Source: JALZAA01 sp035316025 (lineage in GTDB: Bacteria; Actinomycetota; Acidimicrobiia; IMCC26256; JACDBD01). From it: a stretch of 36,643 bases of DNA. Location: NCBI GenBank assembly GCA_035316025.1, contig DATFXL010000003.1:1-36643 (forward strand). The letters are read 5' to 3'. Position 1 is the stretch's first letter. The number at the start of each line of letters is the position of its first letter. The notes under the pieces are model-generated. The model made no database searches. It worked only from the letters and a program-made list of their open reading frames with translations, and was not told where the DNA came from. Positions 1 through 7,146 of this stretch are shown here, piece by piece. Made by a program: the position numbers and the translations under genes.

Positions 1-10
1 GGTTACGCCG

Positions 11-85
11 TCGGGCTGGCGGGACTCGAACCCGCGACCTTCGGTCCCCCAGACCGACGCGCTAACCAAGCTGCGCCACAGCCCG
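11..85 (-). tRNA. tRNA-Pro, anticodon GGG
   Basis: The minus strand folds into a complete 75-nt cloverleaf. It has a 7-bp acceptor stem (CGGGCTG with CAGCCCG), a D-arm with a GCGC stem, a 5-bp anticodon stem (TCGGT/ACCGA) and a 7-base loop CTGGGGG that places GGG at positions 34-36. A five-base variable region and a T-arm with loop TTCGAAT follow. The discriminator base is A. CCA is not encoded, because CGG follows. It would read proline CCC and CCU codons. It lies downstream of, and on the same strand as, the DUF512-der-carboxyltransferase operon, and probably has its own promoter. Confidence 0.96.
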
Positions 86-97
86 TATAGACAGGCG

Positions 98-103
98 AGT
101 CTA
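98..103 (-). promoter_or_regulatory. Possible -10 element for tRNA-Pro
   Basis: On the minus strand TAGACT fits the TANNNT pattern and lies 12 nt before the mature 5' end of the tRNA. That would give a precursor with a leader of about five bases. No convincing -35 hexamer is visible. It lies just past the stop codon of the small zinc-ribbon gene. Confidence 0.35.
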
Positions 104-117
104 CGCCCGTCGTGCAT

Positions 118-393
118 TCAGAGAGCGTGGATGACCCAGTCGATCCCCTGCCACGCGCGGTACCCGAGGTAGATCGCGAGCGCGATCGCGAGCAGCCACA
201 GGTGCCACGGCAGCGACGTGCGCCGGCGATCGGTCGTCCCCTCCGTTGTTGCGGCGGGCGCATGCGCCGTACCGGCCTCGACCGGTCGGCCGCAGGTCGG
301 GCAGGTTCCGTCGCCTCGCACGGTCGACGGCGACAGGAACCGGTCGCAGGAGGCGCACCAGGGCACGACATCAGTGTCGCGCCCGGTGCTCAC
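118..393 (-). CDS. Small zinc-ribbon protein with one C-terminal membrane segment
   Basis: This 91-residue protein begins at a GTG whose last two bases form part of the TGA stop of the carboxyltransferase gene (GTGA overlap), so the two are probably translationally coupled. Two CxxC pairs (CASC near residue 13, CPTC near residue 31) make a small zinc ribbon. A Thr/Arg-rich linker follows, then one hydrophobic segment at about residues 61-80 (LPWHLWLLAIALAIYLGY). It is probably an inner-membrane protein with a cytoplasmic zinc knuckle. I do not recognise the family and assign no function. Its coupling to an acyl-CoA carboxylase subunit is the only clue. The longer upstream reading frame was rejected because it only shadows the carboxyltransferase gene. 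Confidence 0.75.
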   Translation of the reverse strand: MSTGRDTDVVPWCASCDRFLSPSTVRGDGTCPTCGRPVEAGTAHAPAATTEGTTDRRRTSLPWHLWLLAIALAIYLGYRAWQGIDWVIHAL

Positions 394-1919
394 ACCGGTG
401 GAACGCCGTGCCGGCGTTGGAGGTCGTCGCGGCGGCGGGTGCGGGCCAGGTCGAGGCGGTTGACGAGCTCCCTGCGGAGGTCGGCCGGATCGACGACGGC
501 GTCGACGACGAGCTCGGCGGCCAGGTGCACGAGGTCGACGTCGGCTTCGTACTCGGCGCGCCGCTCGGCGACGTACGCAGCGCGTTCGTCGGGGTCGTCG
601 ATCGCTTGGATCCTGTTGTAGAAGACGGCGTTCACAGCCGGCTCGGGGCCCATGACCGCGATCTGCGCGGTCGGGAGCGCGAGACAGGCTTCGGGATCGA
701 AGGCGGGGCCGCACATCGCGTACAGGCCGGCGCCGTACGCCTTGCGCACGATCACCGAGATCTTGGGGACGGTCGCCTCGGTGACGGCGGTGATCATCTT
801 GGCGCCGTGGCGGATGATCCCTTCGCGCTCGACTGCGGTGCCGATCATGAAGCCGGGGACGTCGGCGAGGAAGACGAGCGGCACGTTGAAGGCGTCACAC
901 AACCAGATGAAGCGGGCGGCCTTGTCGGCCGAGTCGACGAACAGGACGCCGCCGAGGTGCCTCGGGTTGTTGGCGACGATCCCGACCGTCTCCCCCGCCA
1001 TGCGCCCGAAGCCGACGATCAGCTCCTTGGCGTAGAGCGGCTTGATCTCGAAGAAGCTGCCGTCGTCCACGAGCGCGTCGACGACCCGGTGCATGTCGTA
1101 GGCGCGGCGCTCTTCCTCCGGGACAACGTCGGCGATGGTCGGCACACCGGCGCGCGGCTCGACGGCCTCGACGACGGGCGGCGAATCTCGCCAGCTCGTC
1201 GGCAGGTACGAGAGCCAGCGCTTGGCGGCGTCGAGGGCGGCGGTGTCATCGGAAACCAGGTTGTCGCCCGATCCGCTGACCGTCGCGTGCATACGGGCGC
1301 CACCCATCTCCTCGAGGCTCGTGCGCTCGCCGATGACCTCTTCCGCCATCCGGGGCGACCCGAGGTACATCGACGCGTTGCCCTCGACCATGAACACGAC
1401 GTCGCAGAACGCGGGGATGTACGCACCGCCGGCGGCGGACGGTCCGAACAGGCAACACACCTGTGGCACGCGCCCCGACAGTCGCACCTCGTTGGCGAAG
1501 ATGCGCCCCGCGCCGCGGCGCCCCGGAAACAGCTCGACCTGGTCCGTGATCCGGGCACCGGCCGAGTCGACCAGGTAGACGACGGGGAGCTCGTGGCGAA
1601 GCGCGGTCTCGGTCAAGCGCACGATCTTCTCGACCGTGCGGGCACCCCACGACCCCGCCTTGACGGTGGGGTCGTTGGCCATGACACACACGGGTCGTCC
1701 TTCGATGCGAGCGGTGCCGGTCACGACGCCGTCGGCGGGAAGGGACCCGGCGAGCGCGTTCGCCAGGAGCCCGTCCTCGGCCAGCGAGCCCGCGTCGAGC
1801 AGCCGGGCCAGCCGATCTCGGACGAACAGCTTGTTCTGGCGCGCGAGCTTGTCGCGTTCCTTGTCGAGGTTGCCCTGCAACGCGCGTTCGACGTGCTTGC
1901 GAACCTGGTCGTCGCTCAT
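390..1919 (-). CDS. Acyl-CoA carboxylase, carboxyltransferase (beta) subunit
   Basis: The 509-residue protein is the crotonase-fold carboxyltransferase half of an acetyl-, propionyl- or related acyl-CoA carboxylase. It moves the carboxyl group from carboxybiotin to acyl-CoA in the cytoplasm. Both lobes are complete. The N-terminal lobe carries GPSAAGGAYIPAFCDVVFMV, whose backbone Gly-Gly pair forms the first oxyanion hole. The C-terminal lobe carries FLADVPGFMIGTAVE and RKAYGAGLYAMCGPAFDPE, the usual second oxyanion and CoA region. The length matches PccB/AccD-type subunits of actinobacteria. It starts with ATG 13 nt after the der stop and overlaps the next gene by 4 nt. No biotinylated alpha subunit lies in the window, so it must pair with one encoded elsewhere. 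Acyl specificity cannot be read from sequence alone. Confidence 0.93.
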   Translation of the reverse strand: MSDDQVRKHVERALQGNLDKERDKLARQNKLFVRDRLARLLDAGSLAEDGLLANALAGSLPADGVVTGTARIEGRPVCVMANDPTVKAGSWGARTVEKIVRLTETALRHELPVVYLVDSAGARITDQVELFPGRRGAGRIFANEVRLSGRVPQVCCLFGPSAAGGAYIPAFCDVVFMVEGNASMYLGSPRMAEEVIGERTSLEEMGGARMHATVSGSGDNLVSDDTAALDAAKRWLSYLPTSWRDSPPVVEAVEPRAGVPTIADVVPEEERRAYDMHRVVDALVDDGSFFEIKPLYAKELIVGFGRMAGETVGIVANNPRHLGGVLFVDSADKAARFIWLCDAFNVPLVFLADVPGFMIGTAVEREGIIRHGAKMITAVTEATVPKISVIVRKAYGAGLYAMCGPAFDPEACLALPTAQIAVMGPEPAVNAVFYNRIQAIDDPDERAAYVAERRAEYEADVDLVHLAAELVVDAVVDPADLRRELVNRLDLARTRRRDDLQRRHGVPPV

Positions 1920-1932
1920 CGAGACCGCCAGG

Positions 1933-3249
1933 CTACCGATTGCGCAGGCGCACCCGGAGCTTCATCGGCGTCGGCCCGAGATCGAACGCGTCACGGATGC
2001 GCCGCTCGAGGTACCGCAGGTACGTCTCCGGAAGCGCGTGTGTCGCGAAGAGCGTGAACGTGGGCGGCTCGCTCGCTCCCTGCGTGGCGTAGAGCACGCG
2101 CGGACGATGCTTGCGCACGGCCGGCGGCGGGTGTCGTTGCTGCGCGTCGGCGACGACTCGGTTCAGCGCCGCCGTCGGTACGCGCCGGTGATACGCCGCC
2201 TCCGCCTCCCTGAGCGCCGGCAGGACGTGTCCGATGTTCCGGCCCGTCAGGGCAGAGACCTTCACGACGGGCGCGTAGCCGAGGAAGGCAAGCCGATCGG
2301 CTGCCTGGTCCATCACGTCCTTGCGGTGTTCCGCGTCGGTCAGGTCCCACTTGTTCAGCACGACGATCGCGGCGGTGCCGGCGGCGTCGACACGCTCGGC
2401 GAGCCGTTGGTCCTGATGGGTCACGCCCTGCGTGGCGTCGACGACCAGGAGGGCGGCGTCGGCGCGGTCGACCGCCTCGAGCGCCCGCACCAGGCTGTAG
2501 TACTCCGTCGGCTCGTCCACGCGGCTGCGGCGCCGCATGCCGGCGGTGTCGACGAAGCGCAGCGGTCCGTCTTCCGTCTCGACGACGGTGTCGATCGAGT
2601 CGCGGGTCGTACCCGGCTCGTCGTGCACGACGGCGCGCTCATCGCCGGCGAGGCGGTTGAACAGCGTCGACTTGCCGACGTTGGGCCGGCCGACGATCGC
2701 GACCGAAAAGGCGCCCGGGCGTTCCTCGGCCGGCGCATTCGGGGGCTCGGCCGGCAGCGCGGCCACGACCGCGTCGAGCAGGTCGCCGCTCCCGCGGCCG
2801 TGGAGCGCCGACACCGGATAGGGATCCCCCAGCCCGAGCTGCGCGAACGCCCAGACGTCGCTCTCGCGTGAGGTGTCGTCCACCTTGTTGACCGCGACGA
2901 CGACCGGCGCTCGGCTTCCACGGAGGAGCGACGCCACCCGCGCGTCCTCGTCGGTGATCCCGACGGTGACGTCTACCACCACAATGATCACGTCGGCGGC
3001 CGCAACCGCCCGCTCGGCTTGCCGGCTCACCTGCTGATCCAGGCCCCCACCGGAGGCGAGCCAGCCGCCGGTGTCCACGACGCGGAACCGGCGACCCGCC
3101 CACTCGGCGACGAGCTCCTTGCGGTCCCGCGTGACGCCGGGCTGCGCCTCGACGATGGCCTGGCGGCCGCCGACGAACCGGTTCACGAGCGTCGACTTCC
3201 CGACGTTCGGCCGGCCGACGACCGCGACCACCGGGAGCGGCGTGCTCAT
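1933..3249 (-). CDS. der: Ribosome assembly GTPase Der (EngA)
   Basis: This 438-residue protein has two tandem GTPase domains, the signature of Der. Each has a P-loop GRPNVGKST (residues 12-20 and again near 187), a DTGG or DTAG switch II and an NKVD or NKWD base-recognition motif. A KH-like C-terminal domain ends in the basic tail LRVRLRNR. Der acts in late maturation of the 50S subunit and is normally essential. The ATG start overlaps the stop of the upstream DUF512 gene (ATGA), so the two are co-translated. In M. tuberculosis der (Rv1713) closes the scpA-scpB-rluB-cmk run. Here it is a few genes away, separated by ispH and DUF512. Confidence 0.97.
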   Translation of the reverse strand: MSTPLPVVAVVGRPNVGKSTLVNRFVGGRQAIVEAQPGVTRDRKELVAEWAGRRFRVVDTGGWLASGGGLDQQVSRQAERAVAAADVIIVVVDVTVGITDEDARVASLLRGSRAPVVVAVNKVDDTSRESDVWAFAQLGLGDPYPVSALHGRGSGDLLDAVVAALPAEPPNAPAEERPGAFSVAIVGRPNVGKSTLFNRLAGDERAVVHDEPGTTRDSIDTVVETEDGPLRFVDTAGMRRRSRVDEPTEYYSLVRALEAVDRADAALLVVDATQGVTHQDQRLAERVDAAGTAAIVVLNKWDLTDAEHRKDVMDQAADRLAFLGYAPVVKVSALTGRNIGHVLPALREAEAAYHRRVPTAALNRVVADAQQRHPPPAVRKHRPRVLYATQGASEPPTFTLFATHALPETYLRYLERRIRDAFDLGPTPMKLRVRLRNR

Positions 3250-4652
3250 GCGTCCTCGTCGGGGGCGTCGCCGCGAAGGGCGGCGACGAGAGAGGCGCCG
3301 TTCGTCGGCACCACCTCGACGGGACGCGAAAGGTCGGTCACAGCGAAGCCGTCGAGGAAGCGGTCGCGCGACAGGACCACATCAGGCAGGAGATACCGGT
3401 CGCCCACGGGCTCCGACGCGAGCGCGTCGCTGACGTCGCGCCCGGTGAGCAGGCCCGTCACCGCGATGTTGCCGCCGAAGAAGCGGTTACGCACGATGAG
3501 CAGCCGCAACGGCGCCCGGAGCGCCGCGCGCAACACCGGCAGGAGGGGCGCGAGCGCCTGGCCCCCGTACTCCCCAGTGACGATCGTGACGCGCCCGCTC
3601 CCACGGACTGCGCGACGCGCCGCGTTCGGCGCGGCGCGCTGCCGCGGCGCGCGGTACCCGTCGGCAGGCGCGCCCTCGACCCACGCGAAGAAGCCGGCTC
3701 GGGGACCCACGCCCGCCGCCGGCTCGCCGGCGAGCACGGCGCGCACATCGGCTTCGAAGGCGCGGGCCATGCCGATCCCGTTCTCGTGCTGCGGGAACCC
3801 TTCGTAGTCTTCGGCGACGGGGAACGACCGGGCGGCGATCACGTAGTACTCGTCGGCGGCGAAGACGAGACGACGCCCGAGCGTTTCGCGGAATCGGCGC
3901 TGCCAGCGCTCGACGATGTCGAGCACCGCTGATGCGATGGCCCGGCTGTGCTCGCGCATGTCGGGCTCGGACGTATACGCGCTGACGCCCAACGGCACCA
4001 CGCCCACGGTCGCCAATTGCGGGAACCGGTCGAGAACGCCGAGCAACGTGTCGTCGAGGACGGCGCCGTCGTTGATCCCAGGGCAGACGACGATCTGGCC
4101 GTGCACCTCCACGCCGGCGTCGAGCAGCGCGGCGAGCCAGCGGAGGCTCGTCGCGCCGCGCCGGTTGCGGAGCAGTCGGCTGCGCACGTCGGGATCGGTC
4201 GCGTGGATGCTCACGTACAGCGGGCTGAGCTTCTCGCTGACCACACGCTCCAGGTCCGCTTCGGTGAAGCGTGTGAGCGTGGTGAAGTTCCCATAGAGGA
4301 ACGACAGCCGGTAGTCGTCGTCCTGCAGGTACAGGCTGCGACGCATGCCCTTCGGCAGCTGGTGGATGAAGCAGAACGGGCAGTGGTTGTCGCAGGTCTG
4401 GACGCGGTCGAACACGGGACTGTCCAGCTCGAGCCCGAGCGGTGTGCCGGCCGGCTTCTCGACCACCGCGAGCTGCTCGAGCCCGCCGCGGCGGATCTCG
4501 AGCTCGACGACGGGCTCGTCAGCCTGGAGCTGGTAGCGGATGACGTCCCGGAGCGCTTCGCCGTTGAGGGTGACGACCTCGTCCCCGGGCTGGATCCCGG
4601 TCGATGCGGCCGGCGAGCCGGGCGTCACCGCCACGACACGCGCGGCGGGCAT
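3246..4652 (-). CDS. DUF512 protein: PDZ domain plus radical-SAM-like Fe-S domain
   Basis: The 468-residue protein begins with a PDZ-like segment (residues 1-50, with SPAASTGIQPGDEVVTLNG). A radical-SAM-type core follows with the cluster motif CDNHCPFCF (CxxxCxxC) and the family signature FIHQLPKGMRRSLYLQDDDYR, then a C-terminal DUF512 region with FFGGNIAVTGLLTGRD. Members of this family are often encoded beside der, as here, with an ATGA overlap. The three cysteines point to a [4Fe-4S] cluster and SAM chemistry, but I know of no settled substrate. The neighbour suggests a role in ribosome or RNA maturation, which is inference. ATG at 4652 is chosen because the PDZ segment starts there and a TANNNT element lies just upstream. 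Confidence 0.9.
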   Translation of the reverse strand: MPAARVVAVTPGSPAASTGIQPGDEVVTLNGEALRDVIRYQLQADEPVVELEIRRGGLEQLAVVEKPAGTPLGLELDSPVFDRVQTCDNHCPFCFIHQLPKGMRRSLYLQDDDYRLSFLYGNFTTLTRFTEADLERVVSEKLSPLYVSIHATDPDVRSRLLRNRRGATSLRWLAALLDAGVEVHGQIVVCPGINDGAVLDDTLLGVLDRFPQLATVGVVPLGVSAYTSEPDMREHSRAIASAVLDIVERWQRRFRETLGRRLVFAADEYYVIAARSFPVAEDYEGFPQHENGIGMARAFEADVRAVLAGEPAAGVGPRAGFFAWVEGAPADGYRAPRQRAAPNAARRAVRGSGRVTIVTGEYGGQALAPLLPVLRAALRAPLRLLIVRNRFFGGNIAVTGLLTGRDVSDALASEPVGDRYLLPDVVLSRDRFLDGFAVTDLSRPVEVVPTNGASLVAALRGDAPDEDA

Positions 4653-4657
4653 GCCGA

Positions 4658-4663
4658 GATCCT
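4658..4663 (-). promoter_or_regulatory. -10-like element for the DUF512-der operon
   Basis: TAGGAT on the minus strand ends six bases before the ATG of the DUF512 gene. As a -10 hexamer it would start transcription at or next to the A of ATG, giving a leaderless mRNA. The embedded AGGA could instead act as a Shine-Dalgarno at 7-nt spacing, so the reading is ambiguous. Confidence 0.45.
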
Positions 4664-4708
4664 ACGGGACGGGAGGCACGCCGGATCGGTCGAGGCGGGA
4701 GCCGGCGG

Positions 4709-4714
4709 TACCCT
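4709..4714 (+). promoter_or_regulatory. -10-like element for ispH, probably leaderless
   Basis: TACCCT is followed by seven bases and then the ispH ATG. No purine-rich ribosome site lies between, so the mRNA probably begins at the start codon. It is divergent from the DUF512 promoter within a 69-bp gap. Confidence 0.5.
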
Positions 4715-4721
4715 CGATCGC

Positions 4722-5789
4722 ATGACCGTCGATCGGGTGTTGCTCGCGCAACCCCGCGGCTACTGCGCCGGCGTCGAGATGGCGATCAAGGCGCTGGCGT
4801 GGATGGTTCGGGTGTTCGAACCCCCGGTGTACTGCTACCACGAGATCGTCCACAACCGGCTCGTCGTCGACCGCTTCCGCGACCTCGGGGTCGTGTTCGT
4901 CGACGACGTCGACGAAGTGCCCGAGGGTGCGCCACTGATGCTCTCGGCGCACGGCTCGGCGCCGGAGGTGGTCGCGATGGCCCGCAGTCGAGACCGGTTC
5001 GTGGTGAACGCCGTCTGCCCGCTCGTCACCAAGGTGCATCACGAGGCGAAGGTGCGAGCCGACAAGGGATACACGGTGCTGTACGTCGGCCATGCGGGCC
5101 ACGACGAGGCGGTCGGCACGCTTGCGGTCGCTCGCGACGCGATGGAGCTCGTCGAACGCGAAGAGGACCTCGACGAGGTGCTGCCCGGCGTGCAGGACCC
5201 TTCGAAGGTGGCGCTGCTTGCGCAGACGACCCTCTCGCTGAACGACTGGGAGGGCATCATGGACCGCACGCGCGAGCAGTTTCCCGAGCTGTGGACCGCG
5301 ACGCGCAACGACCTGTGCTTCGCGACGACGAACCGGCAAGCGGCGCTGACTGCCATCGCCAGCCGCGCCGACGCGGTCGTCGTGATCGGCAGCGCCAACT
5401 CGTCCAACACGATCGCCCTCACGAAGGTGGCAAGCAGCGCCGGTTGCCCTGTGGTCCTGCGCGTGGACGGGCCCGAGCAGCTCGACGTGGAGGAGCTGAG
5501 GGGCGCACGGGTGGTCGGCGTGACGGCAGGCGCCAGCGCGCCCGAGGATCTCGTCCAGGCCGTCATCGCCGAGCTGAACCCGAGCGAAGGGGTCGAGCCG
5601 GTGTACGTGACCGACGAGGACGAGTATTTCCCGCCGCCGCGGGAGCTGCGCGAGCTCGTCCCCGCGCTCGACGGGCTGGCCGCGCTCGTGCTGGGTGGCG
5701 ACCCGGTGTCGGCGCGTCGGCGCGGCGGACCGTTCAGCGACGACCGCGGCATCGACGCGTCACGGGTGCTTGCCGACCTCGCTCCCTGA
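4722..5789 (+). CDS. ispH: 4-hydroxy-3-methylbut-2-enyl diphosphate reductase (IspH/LytB)
   Basis: This 355-residue protein performs the last step of the MEP isoprenoid pathway, reducing HMBPP to IPP and DMAPP with a [4Fe-4S] cluster. All three cluster cysteines are present: C15 (PRGYCAG), C99 (VNAVCPLVTKVH) and C199 (RNDLCFATTNRQ). So are the substrate-site residues H44 (HEIVHN), H77 (SAHGSAP), and H127 and E129 (GHAGHDE). The SxN motif lies in GSANSSNT. The ATG at 4722 begins immediately before the conserved VLLAQPRGYCAGV. The open frame continues far upstream, but only as antisense of DUF512. The last 30 bases overlap the tail of plsC on the other strand. A product of this pathway, undecaprenyl or decaprenyl phosphate, would feed the envelope genes further along. 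Confidence 0.96.
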   Translation: MTVDRVLLAQPRGYCAGVEMAIKALAWMVRVFEPPVYCYHEIVHNRLVVDRFRDLGVVFVDDVDEVPEGAPLMLSAHGSAPEVVAMARSRDRFVVNAVCPLVTKVHHEAKVRADKGYTVLYVGHAGHDEAVGTLAVARDAMELVEREEDLDEVLPGVQDPSKVALLAQTTLSLNDWEGIMDRTREQFPELWTATRNDLCFATTNRQAALTAIASRADAVVVIGSANSSNTIALTKVASSAGCPVVLRVDGPEQLDVEELRGARVVGVTAGASAPEDLVQAVIAELNPSEGVEPVYVTDEDEYFPPPRELRELVPALDGLAALVLGGDPVSARRRGGPFSDDRGIDASRVLADLAP

Positions 5790-6476
5790 CGTCGCCGCCG
5801 GCTCGTCGGCGCGCACTTCGGCGAGAGCGAGCGCCTCGTCGAAACACGCCTGAAGCTCGACGCGCACCTTTTCGGTCGTGGTGGTGACCTCCTGGCGGCG
5901 CACCCGCCCGCTCTCGTGCTGCGGCGGATGGATCGGGGCGCCGACCACGATGCCCACCCGATGGGGCCGGGGCAGGGTCTTGCCCGACGCCAGGATCTGC
6001 TCGCTGCCGCCGATCCCGACGGGCACGATCGGCACACCGAGGCGCGCCGCCAGATACGCGCCCCCGTCGAAGAGGTCGACGACGTCGCGGCCGTGCCGAC
6101 GCGTGCCCTCGGGGAAGATGGCGACCGGCTCCCCCGCTTCGAGGGCGCCCTGAGCGGCGCGCAGCGCGGAACGGTCGGCGCTCCCCCGCTCCACTGGGAA
6201 GCCGCCGAGCGCGGTGAACAGCCAAGCAAGGAACCAGTTCTCGTACAGTTCCTGCTTGGCCATGAAGCGAATCCGGCGACGGGTGATGTATCCGGTGAAG
6301 AAGATGTCCATCAGCGACCGGTGCGTCGGCGCGACGACGAACGCGCCGGCCCGGGGGACTCTGCCCCGGCCGCGCACGCGCACAAGGAAGATCGCCTTGA
6401 ACGGCGTCAGGGTGACGGCGCGGGCGACGCGGTAGAAGATCCGCTTCCCGAGGTCGGGGCGGTGTGTCGTGCTCAC
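5760..6476 (-). CDS. plsC: 1-acyl-sn-glycerol-3-phosphate acyltransferase (PlsC family)
   Basis: The 238-residue enzyme belongs to the PlsC/LPLAT family that acylates lysophosphatidic acid at the membrane to make phosphatidic acid. The catalytic HX4D motif is HRSLMD (H52, D57), and the acceptor-binding motif is FPEGTR (residues 121-126). A third block (GGFPVERGS) and VPIVPVGI complete the family pattern. The start is a GTG overlapping the cmk stop as GTGA. It is the last gene of the scpA operon. Its C-terminal coding end overlaps the ispH end by 30 bp tail to tail. The acyl acceptor could differ from lysophosphatidate; sequence alone does not decide. Confidence 0.9.
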   Translation of the reverse strand: MSTTHRPDLGKRIFYRVARAVTLTPFKAIFLVRVRGRGRVPRAGAFVVAPTHRSLMDIFFTGYITRRRIRFMAKQELYENWFLAWLFTALGGFPVERGSADRSALRAAQGALEAGEPVAIFPEGTRRHGRDVVDLFDGGAYLAARLGVPIVPVGIGGSEQILASGKTLPRPHRVGIVVGAPIHPPQHESGRVRRQEVTTTTEKVRVELQACFDEALALAEVRADEPAATSGSEVGKHP

Positions 6477-7141
6477 CGGCCCGACTCCGAGGGTGCGACG
6501 GACGACCTCCAGCGCTCGACGATCTCGTCCACGACGTCGTCGACGGTGCGGCCCGTCGTGTCGATCACGACTGCATCGGCCGCGGGTGCGAGCGGCGTCG
6601 TCCGATGGTCGAGCGCGTCGCGTCGATCGACGGCATCCCGCACCGAATCGAGGTCGGCGGGGCGCGCGGCGGCGTGCTCGTCACGATGACGGCGACGGGC
6701 GCGTTCGTCGTCGCTCGCGGTCAGGAAGATCTTCAACGGTGCGTCGGTGAACACGACGGTACCGATGTCGCGGCCCTCGACCACTCCCCCGCCGCGCTGT
6801 TCGGCCCACTCCCGCTGGCGGCGACGCAGAAGGGCGCGCACGCCGGGGTGTGACGACACTTGCGACACCGCCGCCGACACCGCCGGCCCGCGGATCTCGC
6901 GGCTGACCTCGCGCCCGTCGACCCGGACGCTTCCGGGTGGGTCACCGAGCTCGAGACGCGCTCGTTCGGCCGCCCCCGTGATGGCCTCGCCGTCGCCCAG
7001 GTCGAAGCCGCCCTCGAGGGCGAGCAGGGTCACGGCGCGGTACATCGCGCCGGTGTCGAGGACCTCGAGGCCGAGCGCGTCCGCCACGCCGCGGGCGACG
7101 GTCGACTTGCCCGACCCGGCGGGGCCGTCGATGGCCACCAC
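6473..7141 (-). CDS. cmk: Cytidylate kinase
   Basis: The protein of about 222 residues phosphorylates CMP and dCMP with ATP. It shows the P-loop DGPAGSGKST, the NMP-binding DTGAMYRAVT, SRGEVSREIRGPAVS-like substrate loops and EGRDIGTVVF, as in bacterial Cmk. The start is uncertain. GTG at 7141 gives the family's usual N-terminus (VVAIDGPAGSGKST) 5 nt after the aroA stop. A CTG at 7150, which would overlap that stop as CTGA, has a better placed GGGAG six bases upstream. The frame extending to 7222 would overlap aroA by 76 bp and adds only Arg-rich sequence, so I reject it. It overlaps plsC by 4 nt. The aroA-cmk order is a widespread bacterial arrangement. Confidence 0.93.
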   Translation of the reverse strand: MVAIDGPAGSGKSTVARGVADALGLEVLDTGAMYRAVTLLALEGGFDLGDGEAITGAAERARLELGDPPGSVRVDGREVSREIRGPAVSAAVSQVSSHPGVRALLRRRQREWAEQRGGGVVEGRDIGTVVFTDAPLKIFLTASDDERARRRHRDEHAAARPADLDSVRDAVDRRDALDHRTTPLAPAADAVVIDTTGRTVDDVVDEIVERWRSSVAPSESGR

Positions 7142-7146
7142 GCGGA

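Noticed and set aside
246..2057. 603-residue plus-strand open frame over the carboxyltransferase and der
   Set aside because: It is antisense to two well-supported genes and has only charged, low-complexity sequence. Long antisense frames are expected at this GC content.
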